NCBI GenBank assembly: GCA_037962975.1
Contig: CM075672.1
Span: 59,838,501-59,902,500, forward strand
Source: Clitoria ternatea
Lineage: Eukaryota > Streptophyta > Magnoliopsida > Fabales > Fabaceae
Direction of reading: 5' to 3'
Length of the DNA: 64,000 bases
Below, piece by piece: positions 41,206 to 53,740 of the stretch. Both the position numbers and the translations under genes were made by a program. The notes below the pieces were generated by a model. It saw only the letters and a list, made by a program, of their open reading frames with translations, did no database searches and had not been told where the DNA came from. How positions within the stretch are numbered: position 1 is the stretch's first letter; every line of letters begins with the position of its first letter.

Positions 41206-44200
41206 TATAACATCCTGATTTTACTAATTGAGATTAAGCCATTAATTAAGGGTTAACTGCAGAATTGAGATTAATGATTAATTAAACTAATTGCTGATTG
41301 GTTAGAAAATGATTGAATAAATAATGATAATAATAATAATAATGCCAGGCGAAAGGATGCATGTGCCCCTAATAGTATAAGATGACCTCAGCTCTCTTTT
41401 TCTCTCATTATTCACGCTGGACAGCTCTTTTTGTGCGTACGTCTGGTCTCTTCTTTCCACTGTTTTCTCTTATTCTTCACTCTCATTCGCGTCGTCCGCT
41501 TGGAAAGATCAGGGAGAGAGTCGAGAGCTTTTCTGGGAGGAACAGTGACGCGGCCTTGTTTTTACTCCCCGTCCTCTTCTTCCTCTCCGTCACCTTCTTC
41601 CCCTTCTTTCTCTTCTTCCACTTGGAGCTGTTAGTGTCCTAGTTGGAAGGCTGTGCTGGGAAGTGCCTTGGAGCTGTAGGGGAGACGAATCCGTTAGAGG
41701 AAGGAGTAACTCTGGCCCAGAATTGACGCTGAGTTCGAAGGCTGTTGGAGGAGGAGTAACAGAAGGGTGATCGGTCAGCATTGTAACTCGAGGAGTCTCT
41801 GAACCCCGACAGCAGGTAGGGGGCGCCTTGCATGTCAAGTGTATGGTTTATGGACGGGTTCTGGGGAGATTTGCTTTAATGTATTATGTTGTGTTTAAAG
41901 CGTGTTGGTAGATGTGTTGTGACTGAGTATTTGTGCATGCAACTCCCGGATTTTTTGATATCTGTGAACTGTTTTATGTTGTGTGATTCTGTCCATAAGT
42001 ACCTGTTAATGTTTCTGAGAATGATGATTGAATGCATGTGAATATGAGTATCACTATAATTTTCGAATACATGAGATATAAGTTGATATATTGATTTCCA
42101 TTTGGAATGTTGGTTGGAAATGCATGCTGATTTCATTACAAATGTCGAGTAGATGTATTGTAGTGTTGTTACCCTGATTTACTTGTTATGAGTTACTATG
42201 ATAAACGCATGTGATGCTGTGATGAAACTGTGGAATTTTGAGTGAATCTGAATGCTGTGTGGAATCGGTTGTGACCTATAGATGGCTGCGTGAGACGCAC
42301 TTGGTAAGCTTGGATGCTTGTTGTGAAATTACATGGGAATTGCATATATGAGAAAAGGGTGACCCGTGGAAGGTCAGGGACCCTATGAGATGACTTCTAG
42401 ATTCCTGGCTAGTTCCATGAGGACCCGTGGTAGCCGATGGAGCTAAAGCTGAGTCTCGAGACGTCACGAGGTGACCGGTACCACACGGAAAGGGCTAGTG
42501 GACGAGGGGCCGGGAAGGAATCTGCAACTGAAATCACGGTTTAAGTCGGATCCGCATGTATTTGTGTGAGAGTATTGTTATTGAGACTAACCTGATTGCA
42601 TGAATTTGAATGATTGAGTAAATTCCGACTAGATGATGTTTTATGAGTGAATTCCGACTGAATGAATATGTATGTAATGATGTTGTTGCCGAGTGCGATG
42701 TGATGTTATGATTGAGACTGTATATTATTATGCAATTTCCGACTGGGTAACGTTGTGTGACTTTTATATTATTTGGTAGTGTATGTATATTATTGTGGAT
42801 TGAGCCATGTAAATTGTATAATTGAGGATTGAAGTATAATCCGAGTCAATAACTGTCCTTTTATATGTAAAAGCTCACCCCTACACCATTTTTTAGTATG
42901 TGCAGGTCGGACTCGGAAGTGGTGATAAGGCCTCAAGTCTGAGTGAGGCGCACTCCTACTGCTGAGTTCTTATATTGTATTTATTATGTTTAGTTAGTAT
43001 AGCCTTGGCTGGTTCTCATGTAATATGATAATTTAACATCTTTGTTTATGAGTAATGCCTACCAGAATTGTAGACAAGTACATGTATACTTATATATATT
43101 TTTTGCACGGGTATGGTGTTAATTGAATCGAATAATAAGTGTTGGTGAATGAATAATGTTAGGATGATGAGTATTCGAGTGTATGTTTACATATATACAT
43201 GTGTGTGGTTATATTAGTGACATACACCGTATTGATTGTGAACTGTTGTTGAATTATTTGAGAATTGTTGATGGGTGAATTAATGTTAAGTTGATGATTC
43301 TGAGTGAGGCTATAGTGTTGGGCTTCTTTCCCGAGTGGAGAAAACTTAAAAGGATTCTAAGAAAAATCCCTTTAGATGTACCTACACTGTGTGGGATTCG
43401 ATGGGAGAATTTCTCGAGTAATGTTAGGCGTAAGTAATACCGAGTGAGAGATATGGGTAAATCCCGAGTGGGAAAGGATTTGATTATTTTGAAGTGATAA
43501 ATCCGAGTGAACCTCTTCCGAGGGAAGGGTTATTGTAATGGTCTAGATTGGGATGAATTCGGAGTGTATGATATTTATAATCCGAATGAATGTTATATAT
43601 ATAATTCGAGCGAGTGAGGATCTACACCCCGAGTGGTTAAGGTTCGAATGAGTCCGAGTGGGACTTAACTTTCTGATTTTCCCCGAGTGAATATGATGAT
43701 GTATACCGAGTGAATCTGGATGGAATATTCCGAGTGATAAATGATTGTGGAGACCCCTTCTAAGTGAAGGAAGGTCTATGTGTTCTCCGAGTGAGAAGTG
43801 TAAATATGCCGAGTGATGAGTGTGTAAGGGAATCCCGATTCTATCGAGGTTGAAATATACTGAGTGGTGTTTGATTAGGAGGTATTCCGAGTGGGGAAGT
43901 CTTATGGACTCCGAGTGGGATAGTTATCATTTCCCGAGTGGATTTTACGTGACCCTTATAGATAAAAATAAATGACTAAGTATAAAATGTTGGGGACAAT
44001 CCCGAGTGAATGGAACACCGATCCCGAGTGATGGGAATTACCGAGTGTGTTACTCGTCCCAACGACTAAGTGTTCGCTCCAGCGAGTATGAGCGAAAGGA
44101 ATGTCTCTGATGGGTTACGCTTAAGCTATGCGTACTTCGCCCGAGCGAGTCGGGTTGTCTCGCCCAAGCGTGTTGAATCTCGCTTGAGCGCAATGTGTAC

Positions 44201-44400
44201 TGGGTGGCTGTTTCGCTTGAGCGTGGTTGTGGGCTCGCGTAGGCCCTTGTTCTCCCGCTGTATGCCTTACGAATGTCTTTATTTCTCTTATTTCATTCCC
44301 TCCATATTATACCTAGTTATGTTATAGTCCATTGGTTTATTTCTGTGGAAAATTTTTCCTGTTTTGGTATTTTTTTTATTTATTAAATTAGGGCGTTACA
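41206..44400 (+). repeat. 5' LTR of K (3195 bp)
   Basis: Begins TATAACATCCTG; the 3' LTR has TGTAACATCCTG, so the terminal TG has mutated here. Ends TTAGGGCGTTACA. TATA-like GTATAAGATG at 41377 is about 170 bases in, followed by a pyrimidine-rich leader. It contains the shared module 42357-42557, the GCTCACCCC box 42868-42915, a CCGAGTG run 43434-44050 and CGCTTGAGCG words 44055-44245. ORFs at 41382-41642 and 44070-44327 are present in both LTRs and are not genes. Confidence 0.94.
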
Positions 44401-44403
44401 TTT

Positions 44404-44415
44404 TGGTGTCAGAGC
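44404..44415 (+). other. Primer binding site of K (initiator tRNA-Met)
   Basis: TGGTGTCAGAGC, one mismatch from TGGTATCAGAGC, three bases after the 5' LTR. Confidence 0.85.
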
Positions 44416-47400
44416 AGACCAAAAGGTCCATGGCCAAGGTATGCTTGTCGAGTGTAAGCGGTTGTATGCGATATGACCGGTTGTCATCATTGCTAATGGT
44501 ATCCTGTCGGATTTGACATACGTTGAATTATGAATGGTGTAATTATATGCCTGTGTGTTTGTTTGAGATTGGGAACAAAGGGTACTGCCAGGGGTATGTT
44601 CCCTGGGGAATAGAGATTTGTGACAACCCTGGCTGATTGTTCATGAAATACTGAGAAGTATTTCTAAGCCTGGTCGGTAGAGAGGAAATAGAATGATAGA
44701 TGTGGAAACTTTCATGTGTATTGAAACTAAATTAGTTGGTTCAGCCTCTTATGTAGGCCGTGCTAATGGCTCATAGCCGAGGCATGCTGTTGGACGGATT
44801 CGAACTCGCACGTCTAAATTGATTGAATGAATAATATTGATGGAACCCCTAGAGTGGTGTATTCAAATTCAACTAACGAGTTATGCCATCATGAAGAATA
44901 AGTTTTATATCCCTGACACAAGAACCCTGTATGATGTATATGGAACAAGTGATTGTGTAGTCTCCTAGGATGAAGAATTTGAGTATGAGATGTATATGTT
45001 AAGGAATTTTTGCTGGTTACCGTGTGTGAATTATATGAGTTGCGGGCTATTATAAGTATGAATGCTGATTACATGCGGTAAAAGACTATCTCATTGAGCC
45101 TCGATGGTGTCTAATACTGACTATATATGATGCATGTATTGTTAAGGAAAAGGTTGAATATATGTGATAGGTACCTGCATGGTTATTTCCGTGTGTGGTT
45201 TATAATATGATGCACGTGATGTCTAAATTAATAGTGTGGAGGTGGTTATGGTCCAATGATAAAGTCCTACATGAAATGTGGGCCGGTTATATTAATTCCC
45301 GTGTGGGATTTTATACTAAAAAGTATGTGATTTACCGAGTGCATGTATGGTGTTAGTGCTATGATGACCACTGTTATGAATAATAATGATAAAATGCATT
45401 AGATGCATGTATTGATATTGAATGCCGAGTACATTAGCGTTGGACGCCAGGTGAATAAGACTATATTCATCTGATTTGCCATTAGAAATGCTTGGAGCAT
45501 ATAGCGTAGGCGCTTAATACCGATCGGCAATCAGATGAATATGTGTTGAAAGTCCTCGGGTTGGACTTGAGGCAGTGCCGAGTGCACTATAAAAAGACCC
45601 TGGGTTGGACTTGGGGCAGTGCCGAGTGCACTAAGCGTTGGACGCTTAAGGACCTTGGGTTGGACTCAAGGCAAGCCTACCGGGTTGGACTCGGGGCTGC
45701 CTGTAACACTTCCGTTGTCGCTTGGAGTGACTGTGTTACATGTTAGGGCAAACAGTTTGGTACCTGTAAAACAGCTGAATCAGTTTGGAGCTGAGGAAAG
45801 GCTTGGAGCCTATGTTGCAACAATAAAAATGGGTAACCAGATCCGGGTGAAATGAATGTGTGCACACTATGATTGTTGTTGAGCTTAATGTGAATTGCAT
45901 GAATATGTGGAATGTTATTTAGAATAACATGATTGAGTGGAATCCGATTGGATAAATGTATGTACATTAATGTTATGGCCGGGTGCAATATGATGTTGTG
46001 GTTGTAATACATGCTGTGGTGAATGATATGAATTATATGGCTGAGTGTGAATTTAATATTCTGATTGGATGATTGAATATATATATATGTGTTGATGCTG
46101 TCGCTGAGTGTAAAGTGAGCCTATGGTTGTGATTATATGTGATTATAAATAATGTAAGTAATATAGCCGAGAGCTGGCTGGATAGATTCCGATTAAATGA
46201 TGCTTGAATGTGTTCTGATTGAATGACAGCGTGTATGTTATTGACTGTTGGTACATATGTGTATATATATATATGATATTGTATGGTTTTGAGGTGGATA
46301 GGATCTAAGCAAGAGATAATTACTCGGTAAGGGTCGGAAACCGACTGTTATGATACCATTTTAGGGTGATAGTAACTGCTACTTGACGATTGTCATCAGG
46401 AGAGTTGTGTTAACTTATGAGTAATGATGGGGTGTGTGATTCTTGTGTGAGTCGGAAGCCTATAGCCATTATACTATTTTATAATAGCAGTAAATTATAT
46501 TTCATGATTGTTGTTGTGTGACGTGCCCTACGTGGTGCATCATGATAATGTTGATGTGAATATGTGCTTATATATGTATGTGAATTGCCATTAATTCTTG
46601 TGAGTTAGTATTAGTTGAGTGAGTTGGTCGGTGTGTGTGAGAAGAGTGTAATGTATGTCGTTCCGAGACGACCCTTCATACCATAGGTACTGTGGCAGTG
46701 TACACTCTTGCAGCGACTCTATGTAATTGTTGTAACCCTATAGGAATGAGACGTCATCCTATAAGTTGGATGCAGCAATTCGTAAGTCAGGCAGGTCAGG
46801 CTGTAACTGTTTATGGTGATGGTGAGTCTATCGGGCTGTTTGAGTCAAGATGAGAGTTGTATCGAGTGAACAGTAAGAGGTTGGGTATCAAAACGAGGAT
46901 GGAAGGTTTGTTTAACCTTGATGTGTTGCCTTGGAGCGGATTAGAGGTTATTGTGTATGAATTAGCTATTAAAATGATGATTGGTTATTGAGATTGATGG
47001 GTGATCAAGTTTGTCACTGGAATTGGAGGTTTTAAGAGTTTAGCCGAGTGGTATTGTGGATTAGTGGGGAAACCATGACCTTGAGCGGAGGTAATCTGAA
47101 AGGTGAGGATTTGCTCGGGAAAGATTAGTATATTCCGAGTGCGAGAAAGTGGAGACAGATCCGAGTGAAATCTTTCTAGGAGAAAGGATTCCTGAGTGAA
47201 GTTATGGTGTCCCAAGTAAGATCTCATAAAGAGGATCATTACCAAGTTAAGGGAATTGTGTCCGAGCGTGATACTTCTGAGAAAGGTAAAATTCGAGTGG
47301 TGTGACTCGGATCGTGACATTTCCGAGTGAATGGTACCATGTAGACGGTTCCCATCTATAAAATTTCTAAGTCTGTAGGATGTGCCCCCGACTAATCTTT

Positions 47401-48324
47401 ACAAGAGGAACTTCTGGTCGGGATGTGAGGCTATGAATAGGTAAGTCTCCGAGTGAATTATCCCGAGGAAGGGTAAATACCCGAGAGGTAAGTTTATTCA
47501 TAGATGTGTTCGAGTGAATGTTCAGAGCTGCTGAGTTTGAACTCAGATTTGCTTTTGGAATAGGCTTGAATTCCGAGTGAAAATTTGGTAAATAGAAAGT
47601 TCTCCGGGTGAGAATTACTTTCAAACCCCGAATGATCCCTTTTGAATGAGAGGTTCGAGTGACGTTCTCAGAGTGTAGGTGTGGGAATTGCCGAAGAGAC
47701 GGTTAGAAATCTGAGATTTTAGAACCGAGTGTGGTGTCTGTAAAGGATGAATCCGGGCGAACTGTGCTACTCGGAGTACATTATAACTCTTTTGAGTGTC
47801 CGGCTTGGGATTGTCAAAATATATCATGGTTTAGGGAAGAGATTTTGTGGTCGGATGTGGAATATCCGAGGGATTAAGCCGAGATAAGACGGATAATAGC
47901 GTGGATTGGGGGGGATCGGTAATGTTTCTTACCGACTGGACTTTCCCAACTCTATAATTGACACAACCTTGTGTTTATACCCTGTGTGGATACATAATTA
48001 TTCTGAGTGGCTCCATTGGCATTGGAGGAACGGACGGTGGATGTACGCTGATTGGCATTGGGGGTATATTGCCGAGCGGCCGAGGAATTAGGGAATATCA
48101 ATAGCTATGGTGAACTGGCAGAGTTGAATGGAAGTAACTTACATGGAAAACTGAATCCCGAATATATTGAAGACTATGAAGAGTTGTTTTATTTATACCG
48201 ATTGGAAATTGCGAAGCAGTCGAAAACGCTAAGAAGCGAAGAGTTGCAGTCGGAGCAGGACAGTGATATTCTGAACTGTTGTTGAGATGAGCCTGCAATT
48301 GAATTTCACGGACGAAATTCTTTT
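44416..48324 (+). other. Interior of K: no recognisable coding sequence
   Basis: The first 55 bases match the leader of E (GACCAAAAGGTCCATGGCC, AAGTGTAAGCGG-type words). From about 45400 to 45830 it is related to the LTR of G (34600-34880), including the hairpin array. CCGAGTG words appear at 47040-47760. The last open frame, 48052-48285 (77 codons), matches nothing I recognise. The interior thus looks like a patchwork of LTR-derived and unknown sequence between two retained ends. Confidence 0.8.
45437..45822 (+). repeat. Array of TGG-loop mini-hairpins in K interior
   Basis: GCGT-TGG-ACGC (45437), ATGCT-TGG-AGCAT (45488), CCTCGGGT-TGG-ACTTGAGG (45554), CCCTGGGT-TGG-ACTTGGGG (45598), AAGCGT-TGG-ACGCTT (45633), CCTTGGGT-TGG-ACTCAAGG (45653), CCGGGT-TGG-ACTCGG with outer AGCC/GGCT (45674-45698), GTCGCT-TGG-AGTGAC with outer AACAC/GTGTT (45705-45737), CAGTT-TGG-AGCTG (45781), AGGCT-TGG-AGCCT (45799), palindrome TGTTGCAACA (45813). 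Same order as in G, but the loop is TGG throughout. Pairing is complete if G-U is allowed. Confidence 0.88.
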
Positions 48325-48338
48325 AAGAGGGGGAGAAC
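48325..48338 (+). other. Polypurine tract of K
   Basis: AAGAGGGGGAGAAC abuts the 3' LTR. The upstream TTTCACGGACGAAATTC box matches E and J. Confidence 0.9.
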
Positions 48339-51300
48339 TGTAACATCCTGATTTTACTAATTGAGATTAAGCCATTAATTAAGGGTTAACTGCAGAATTG
48401 AGATTAATGATTAATTAAACTAATTGCTGATTGGTTAGAAAATGATTGAATAAATAATGATAATAATAATAATAATGCCAGGCGAAAGGACGCATGTGCC
48501 CCTAATGGTATAAGATGACCTCAGCTCTCTCTTTCCCTCATTATTCACGCTGGACAGCTCTTCTTGTGCGTGCGTCTGGTCTCTTCTTTCCACTGTTTTC
48601 TCTTCTTCTTCACTCTCATTCGTGTCGTTCGCTTGGAAAGATCAGGGAGAGAGTCGAGAGCTTTTTTGGGAGGAACAGTGACGTGGCCCTATTTTCACTC
48701 CCCGCCCTCTTCTTCCTCTCCGTCACCTTCTTCCCCTTCTTCCTCTTCTTACACTTGGAGCTGTTAGTGTCCTAGTTGGAAGGCTGTGCTGGGAAGTGCC
48801 TTGGAGCTGTGGGGGAGACGAATCCGTTGGAGGAAGGAGCAACTCTGGCCCAGAATCGACGCTGAGTTCGAAGGCTGTCGGAGGAGGAGTAACAGAAGGG
48901 CGATCGGTCAGTATTGTAACTCGAGGAGTCTTTGAACCCCGATAGCAGGTAGGGGGTGCCTTGCATGTCAAGTGTATGGTTTATGGACGGGTTCTGAGGA
49001 GATTTGCTTTAATGTGTTGTGTTGTGTTTGAAGCGTGTTGGTAGATGTGTTGTGACTGAGTATTTGTGCATGCAACTCTTGGATTTTTTGATATCTATGA
49101 ACTGTTTTATGTTGTGTGATTCCGTCCATGAGTGCGTGTTAATGTTTCTGAGAATGATGACTGAATGCATATGAATATGAGTATCACTATAATTTCCGAA
49201 TGCATGAGATATAAGTTGATATATTGATTTCCATTTGGAATGTTGGGTGGAAATGCATGCTGATTTCATTACAAATGTCGAGTGGATGTATTGTAGTGTT
49301 GTTACCCTGATTTACTTGTTATGAGTTACTATGATAAACGCATGTGATGCTGTGATGAAACTGTGGAATTCCGAGTGAATCTGAATGCTGTGTGGAATCA
49401 GTTGTGACCTATTGATGGCTGCGTGAAACACACTTGGTAAGCTTGGATGCTTGTTGTGAAATTGCATGGGAATTGCATATATGAGAAAAGGGTGACCCGT
49501 GGAAGGTCAGGGACCCTATGAGATGACTTCCAGATTCCTGGCTAGTTCCATGAGGACCCGTGGTAGCCGATGGAGCTAAAGCTGAGTCTCGAGACGTCAC
49601 GAGGTGACCGGTACCACAAGGAAAGGGCTAGTGGACGAGGGGCCGGGAAGGAATCTGCAACTGAAATCACGGTTTAAGTCGGATCCGCATGCATGTGTGA
49701 GAGAGTATTGTTATTGAGACTAACCTGATTGCATGAATTTGAATGATTGAGTAAATTCTGACTAGATGATGTTGTATGAGTGAATTTCGACTGAATGAAT
49801 ATGTATGTAATGATGCTGTTGCCGAGTGCGATGTGATGTTATGATTAAGACTGTATGTTATTGTGCAATTTCTGACTGGGTAACGTTGTGTGACTTTTAT
49901 ATTATTTGGCAGTGTATGTATATTATTGTGGATTGAGCCATGTAAATTGTATAATTGAGGATTGAAGTATAATCCGAGTCAATAACTGTCATTTTATATG
50001 TAAAAGCTCACCCCTACACCATTTTTCAGTATGTGCAGGTCGGACTCGGAAGTGGTGATAAGGCCTCAAGTCCGAGTGAGGCACACTCCTACTGCTGAGT
50101 GCTTATAATGTATTTATTATGTTTAGTTAGTATAGCCTTGGCCGGCTCTCATGTAATATGATAATTTAACATCTTTGTTTATGAGTAATGCCTACCAGAA
50201 TTGTAGACAAGTACACGTATACTTATATATATATTTTGCATGGGTATGGTGTTAATTGCATCGAATAATAAGTGTTGGTGAATGAATAATGTTAGGATGA
50301 TGAGTATTCGAGTGTATGTTTATATATATACATGTGTGTGGTTATATTAGTGACATACACCGTATTGATTGTGAAGTGTTGTTGAATTATTTGAGAATTG
50401 TTGATGGGTGAATTAGTGTTAAGTTGATGATTCCGAGTGAGGCTATAGTGTTGGGCTTCTTTCCCGAGTGGAGAAAACTTAAAAGGATTCTGAGAAAAAT
50501 CCCTTTAGATGTACCTACACTGTGTGGGATTCGATGGGAGAATTTCTCGAGTAATGTTAGGCGTAAGTAATACCGAGTGAGAGATATGGGTAAATCCCGA
50601 GTGGGAAAGGATTTGATTATTTTCAAGTGATAAATCCGAGTGAACCTCTTTCGAGGGAAGGGTTGTTGTAATGGTCTAGATTGGGATGAATTTGGAGTGT
50701 ATGATATTTATAATTCGAATGAATGTTATATATATAATCCGAGCGAGTGAGGATCTACACCCCGAGTGGTTAAGGTTCGAATGAGTCCGAGTGGGACTTA
50801 ACTTTCTGATTTTCCTCGAGTGAATATGATGATGTATACCGAGTGAATCTGGCTGGAATATTTCGAGTGATAAATGATTGTGGAGACCCCTTCTAAGTGA
50901 AGGAAGGTCTATGTGTTCTTCAAGTGAGAAGTGTAAATATGCCGAGTGATGAGTGTGTAAGGGAATCCCGATTGTATCGAGGTTGAAATATACTAAGTGG
51001 TGTTTGATTAGGAGGTATTCCGAGTGGGGAAGTCTTATGGACTCCGAGTGGGATAGTTATCATTTCCCGAGTGGATTTTACGTGACCCTTATAGATAAAA
51101 ATAAATGACTAAGTATAAAATGTTGGGGACAATCCCGAGTGAATGGAACACCGATCCCGAGTGATGGGAATTACCGAGTGTTTTACTCGCCCCAACGACT
51201 AAGTGTTCGCTCCAGCGAGTGTGAGCGGAAGGAATGTCTCTGATGGGTTACGCTTAAGCTATGCGTACTTCGCCCGAGCGAGTCGGGTTGTCTCGCCCAA

Positions 51301-51532
51301 GCGTGTTGAATCTCGCATGAGTGCAATGTGTACTAGGTGGCTGTTTCGCTTGAGCGTGGTTGTGGGCTCGCGTAGGCCCTTGTTCTCCCACTGTATGCCT
51401 TACGAATGTCTTTATTTCTCTTGTTTCATTCCCTCCATATTATACTTGGTTATGTTATAGTCCATTGGTTTATTTTTGTGGAAAGATTTTCCCTGTTTTG
51501 GTATTTTTTATTTATTAAATTAGGGTGTTACA
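48339..51532 (+). repeat. 3' LTR of K (3194 bp)
   Basis: TGTAACATCCTG to GGGTGTTACA. Holds the same modules as the 5' LTR: shared module 49490-49691, box 50003-50050, CCGAGTG run 50568-51180, CGCTTGAGCG words 51185-51375. Confidence 0.95.
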
Positions 51533-51537
51533 GAAGT
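51533..51537. repeat. Target-site duplication of K, right copy (gaagt)
   Basis: Repeats 41201-41205; the 5' LTR of J resumes here. Confidence 0.95.
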
Positions 51538-52289
51538 ACAGAGGAAAATGTATTTTCGAGTGGTAGGGTTCGGACTGGGGACACACGGTGTATGATTGTC
51601 CAGATGTGCACTGGAATAATTTCGTGTGAGTGAGGAAGAAAAGAGGTCAGCTTTGGGAATGAGATTCTGAGTGAGTGAACAACTATGGGGGAGAATCGGT
51701 TTCTGAAAAGTTTTATCAAGTGGAACCATGTGTGTGGAGACTCGGATTTGGAATGAGGAACTGAGTGTTGAAGAATGAGTGAAAGAGGACTCAGTTTGGA
51801 TTACTCTGCCGAGAGAAGAACGGAATGAATGATGGGTCAGTAAGGATTATTTTGTTGGGTGACAAACTTGAGTGCATGAGTCGGTTTCAGAGGAGTTCTA
51901 CCGAGCAGAAACCTAAGAGTTGGGAATCGGTTTTAATTGATTTCACCGAGTGGATAGTCGAATGGAATAAGTCAGCTTTGAGGTAATTCACCGAGTGAGA
52001 ACTGATTAGGAGTTGAGTCGGTGTTGTAATGAATTGCCCAGTGAGAACCGATCAGGTATTGAATCGGATTTAGAATAAATAGCTGAGTGATAGACTACGT
52101 AAGTATGAGTCGGCTTAGGAATGATTTGGTTTGAAATTGCCGAGAGAGAGACTGATTGAGAGCTGACTCGGTTTCAAGAGGTTCTGCCGAGTGAGAATCT
52201 GAGAGCTTTGAGTCGGTCTGGATTAAGTTGTTGTGTGGAAACCGAGTGGATGAAAGATCAGTTTTAAGGAATGACGACTTCTGTTCGGA

Positions 52290-52465
52290 TTTCACTTAAG
52301 CGAATGAATTCCTCGCTTAAGCGAGTGAAGAGTGGAATAAGTGAGGCTTGTGTGTCTCGCTCAAGCGAGTCAGAATTCGCTTGAGCGAAACTCCCTTTTG
52401 CCAGTGCAATGTATGGCACTCGCTCAAGTGAGAGAGGATTTCACTTGAGGGAGAAGGACTCGGAT
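52290..52465. repeat. CGCTTAAGCG-type palindromes in J 5' LTR
   Basis: Words include CACTTAAGCGA, TCGCTTAAGCGAG, TCGCTCAAGCGAG, TCGCTTGAGCGA and TCGCTCAAGTGAG. The 3' LTR copy is at about 60897-61071. Confidence 0.88.
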
Positions 52466-53065
52466 TTCCTTCTGTTCACGTTATTGACAATTTCCAGTAG
52501 GCATATATGCGGACTGGGTAGAATTCCAGTCGGTTTAGAGGCTGACCGAGTGGAATTTCAGTCGGTATTCAGTGTTAGAATTAACTTTTGACTCCAATTT
52601 TGTCCTCTTATGCATATTTTAATATATCTGATCCAATTATTCACCCTAGTGTGTGGATGGCCAGAAGTGGACATTATAGAGCTCACTTTCTTATCTCAAC
52701 CTCCATTATTTTTCCACAATCAATCCACTAACAGCCCACTAAAAATCCACTCACGAGGATGATGTTCCCCACTTGTCTTTGCATTATTAACACTGCCTCT
52801 GTTAAGACCAGAACTCCTGAGAACAAAGTCAGTAAATCTTCTTCCTCTCTTTTACTCTTCTTCATCAAGGCCGTTCGATCTGAAGCTAGGACAGCAAGGA
52901 GACTATTTTCAATCAGCCAACTATCTTCAATCCAAGTAAAAGGGGACAGGGTTGTGAATAATTATGAAATGGGTAGAATTGTATGTTGTTCTAGGATTCT
53001 AGTTTTATTTTCGTATCTTGTTTCTCAATTTTGAAGCTGAAAACTTATGAAATTGATTCTGACTT

Positions 53066-53740
53066 CTTCATCAAAGTTGTAGATCTTTTTGTTATGTGAA
53101 TTTTGAGACCTGAATCAATTGATTTGGATATGTATAACAAAGGTTATAGCCAAAATACTACAGCATGTCCGTGTGGAATATTTATCCTATGTTTTGTGTA
53201 TATTAATATTCTGGGAATTATACATGCATAATCAGCTTTCAATGTCTGCATGAAAGTTGTAGATAATTGTGTTAAGGATCTATTAAAAGTCTTTTCAAGT
53301 TTAAAAGATGCTTGTAGCTCTAGATATGCCCAAAATACAGAAGTATGTTCATGATACAAATCTGTTAACAATGAAATACGAATTTTATTTTTAAAACTGG
53401 GAATTTTGTGGTGGGAAATAATGATCGGTGTCTTCATGAAAGTTGTAGATAATGGTGTTAAGAGTAATTTAGAACTAGTTCCATGCCAAAACTATTTTTG
53501 TAGCTCCAGAAACGTTGAGAATACTAACATATGTACGTTTTGAAAACTCTTTTTGAGGCAGTTTTGTATTCTGTGAATAAGAGGTGTTTCTATTTGGAAT
53601 TTGGATTTATGGTCTTCATGAAAGTTGTAGCTAATTTTATTATTGAACTACAAAAAGTCGAATCACTTGAAAAGGTTTTGATTTGCTCATGTTATGGTTG
53701 TTTTACTAACGTATGTCGCTGTTGGAAATGCTAAAATTTA
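53066..53740 (+). repeat. Four diverged 183-bp tandem repeats in J 5' LTR
   Basis: CTTCATGAAAGTTGTAG-type words at 53066, 53247, 53432 and 53614 (spacings 181, 185, 182). Each is followed about 90 bases later by a CAAAATACtacAGcATGT-like segment. The 3' LTR has the same array from about 61675 to 62345. A single related word is at 29587 in C. Confidence 0.8.

Larger units (their letters stand above)
41206..51532 (+). mobile_element. Element K: non-coding LARD-like LTR element
   Basis: Two long LTRs (3195 and 3194 bp) flank a 3.9-kb interior that has a primer site and polypurine tract but no gag, protease, RT, RNase H or integrase motif on either strand. TSD is gaagt. LTRs differ by roughly a few percent by eye. 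The LTR termini and primer/leader start are of E type. Such large non-autonomous derivatives depend on proteins from relatives; an E-like element is the natural candidate. Confidence 0.9.

Noticed and set aside
41382..41642. 86-codon frame rich in Phe/Leu, repeated at 48515-48775
   Set aside because: Pyrimidine-rich leader of the K LTR gives hydrophobic codons by composition. It looks like a membrane segment but is not credible as a gene.
48052..48285. 77-codon open frame just before the polypurine tract of K
   Set aside because: It sits where the polyprotein end would be and has a protein-like composition, but it matches no family I know and has no homologue elsewhere in the window. Treated as chance until other K copies show it conserved.
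52759..53034. 91-codon frame repeated at 61372-61647
   Set aside because: In both LTRs of J, with small differences including amino-acid changes. No domain and no sign of coding constraint.
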